Source of the DNA: UBA8752 sp036159995 | GTDB lineage: Bacteria > Bacteroidota > Bacteroidia > Flavobacteriales_D > Sanyastnellaceae | Direction: 5' to 3' | DNA length: 64,000 nucleotides | Assembly: GCA_036159995.1 (NCBI GenBank) | Contig: JAYYEI010000037.1 | Coordinates: 1 to 64,000, forward strand | Shown here: in pieces, positions 63,342-64,000 of the stretch | Numbering within the stretch: position 1 is the stretch's first letter | Layout: every line of letters begins with the position of its first letter | Made by a program: the position numbers and the translations under genes | The notes under the pieces: generated by a model | Seen by the model: only the letters and a program-made list of their open reading frames with translations | The model's database searches: none | Told to the model about the DNA's origin: nothing

Positions 63342-63419
63342 TGGTGGGCGGTGAGGGACTCGAACCCCCGGCCCTCTCGGTGTAAACGAGATGCTCTGAA
63401 CCAACTGAGCTAACCGCCC
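63342..63419 (-). tRNA. tRNA-Val (anticodon TAC)
   Basis: The minus strand gives acceptor GGGCGGT/ACCGCCC, D-arm AGCTCAGTTGGTTCAGAGC, anticodon stem TCTCG/CGAGA with loop TTTACAC (anticodon TAC), T-arm GGGGGTTCGAGTCCCTC, discriminator A and an encoded CCA. Encoded CCA differs from the tRNA-Leu here. Confidence 0.95.
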
Positions 63420-63457
63420 GGGGAGTGCGAAAATACGGAAGGGCGATCTTGCGGGCC

Positions 63458-64000
63458 ATGGCGCGGACGCGGACGGTTGGGCAATGGTTCCGGTGGTGGT
63501 GGCAGTGGCGCCATCTGCCCGTTGTGGAGCGGGACGGGGCATTTCAAAAGCCGTTGCATGCCCGTCGGGCAGCTTCCCTCGATTGGCGCCTCATCCGGAA
63601 TTCACTGCCCTGCGCCTCCACGGAGGTCATCGAGATGCTCGATTTCGGAGCCGCGTCGGGGGAGGAGGGCGTGACCCGTCGACTTTCCGTGGGCCAACTC
63701 GAGCAGACCGCCTCCACGGACGGGAGGAAGGGGCTGTGGTTGGCGGCCTTGGCCCAATCGGTTGAACCAGGCTCGGACCAGGACCCGGTCATCCTCGAGC
63801 TGGGCACCTGTCTGGGTGCCGGAGCGGTCAGCCTTATGCTCGGTGCCGGCGGACGCGGCCAGTATGTCGGGCTCGAAGGAAGTCCGGATCTCGCGGCCCT
63901 CACAGGCCAACGCTTGAGCAACACGGCACCGCAGGTTTCGGTTGACATCAGGGTGGGCCCGTTCCGTGACACCTTGCCCACACTGTTGGCCGAACAGCCA
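63458..64000 (+). CDS. class I SAM-dependent methyltransferase-like (C-terminus beyond window)
   Basis: 181 codons from the ATG at 63458 to the right edge, still open. N-terminus is Trp/Arg-rich (VGQWFRWWWQWRHLPV). A Rossmann motif ILELGTCLGAGAVSLMLGAG and YVGLEGSPDLAAL resembles motif I and the acidic loop of SAM methyltransferases. The family and the direction (next to tRNA-Val) match a widespread Bacteroidota protein of unknown substrate. Confidence 0.75.
   Translation, partial: MARTRTVGQWFRWWWQWRHLPVVERDGAFQKPLHARRAASLDWRLIRNSLPCASTEVIEMLDFGAASGEEGVTRRLSVGQLEQTASTDGRKGLWLAALAQSVEPGSDQDPVILELGTCLGAGAVSLMLGAGGRGQYVGLEGSPDLAALTGQRLSNTAPQVSVDIRVGPFRDTLPTLLAEQP

Noticed and set aside
1..64000. 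search for CRISPR arrays, insertion sequences, integrases and phage genes
   Set aside because: No regularly spaced direct repeats outside the GCTD protein, and no transposase, integrase or phage protein was recognised.

Overview
The window is a dense, high-GC stretch of a Bacteroidota chromosome, probably a Flavobacteriales-like lineage. This rests on the type IX secretion and gliding genes (porU, porV, porX, a PorP/SprF-type gene, gldJ, gldE/gldD), the tiny Bacteroidota-specific basic protein at 7959-8051, Bacteroidota -7 promoter elements (TAnnTTTG), the near absence of strong Shine-Dalgarno sites, and known Bacteroidota gene neighbourhoods (hup/mutY/ssb/gldE/gldD; porX-tsaE-ald; gldJ beside porU-porV; exbB-exbD-tonB-folC). 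No insertion sequences, prophage, CRISPR array or rRNA were seen; almost everything looks like core genome.

Layout. 1-6.9 kb (minus): truncated exported TPR-type protein, outer-membrane barrel, coaX, a fused gldE-gldD frame, ssb, mutY. 7-9.7 kb (plus): HU, a membrane-anchored TPR protein, the small basic ribosomal-type protein, RNase E/G. 9.7-14.3 kb: HD phosphohydrolase (minus), then porX-tsaE-ald. 14.3-20.4 kb (minus): tRNA-Leu, trigger factor, clpP, clpX, mutS. 20.4-27.2 kb: a 0.7-kb stretch without a convincing gene, EF-P, a SpoIIE-type phosphatase, a small polysaccharide group (O-antigen-ligase-like and Wzz-like on minus, GT4 on plus) and RNase HII. 27.3-31.6 kb: a 1439-residue secreted multidomain protein with nine GCTD repeats. 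31.7-37.5 kb: Na/Pi cotransporter, lipoprotein, LuxE-like enzyme, PiT-like membrane protein, tyrS. 37.5-46.7 kb: murF, gldJ and a PorP-like gene (minus), divergent from porU-porV. 46.7-52.7 kb (plus): ispF, pdhA, pyruvate dehydrogenase E2, recG, exported hypothetical. 52.7-63.2 kb: acyl-CoA dehydrogenase (minus); anmK, Glu/Leu-type dehydrogenase, nhaD, exbB-exbD-tonB, folC (plus); a vanadium-haloperoxidase-like secreted protein (minus). The right edge has tRNA-Val and a truncated methyltransferase.

How they work together. PorV, PorU, PorX, the PorP-like protein, GldJ and GldE/GldD belong to the T9SS/gliding machinery that exports and anchors surface proteins. Two likely exported proteins here (27300-31619 and 61037-63226) carry no obvious type A sorting domain but share a dockerin/EF-hand-like C-terminal module. 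ExbB-ExbD-TonB energise outer-membrane uptake; Tig, ClpP and ClpX are a protein quality-control set. The most unusual observations are the GldE-GldD fusion, the shared C-terminal module, -7 elements only 5 nt from start codons (probable leaderless mRNAs), and terminator-like hairpins just ahead of rng and murF.
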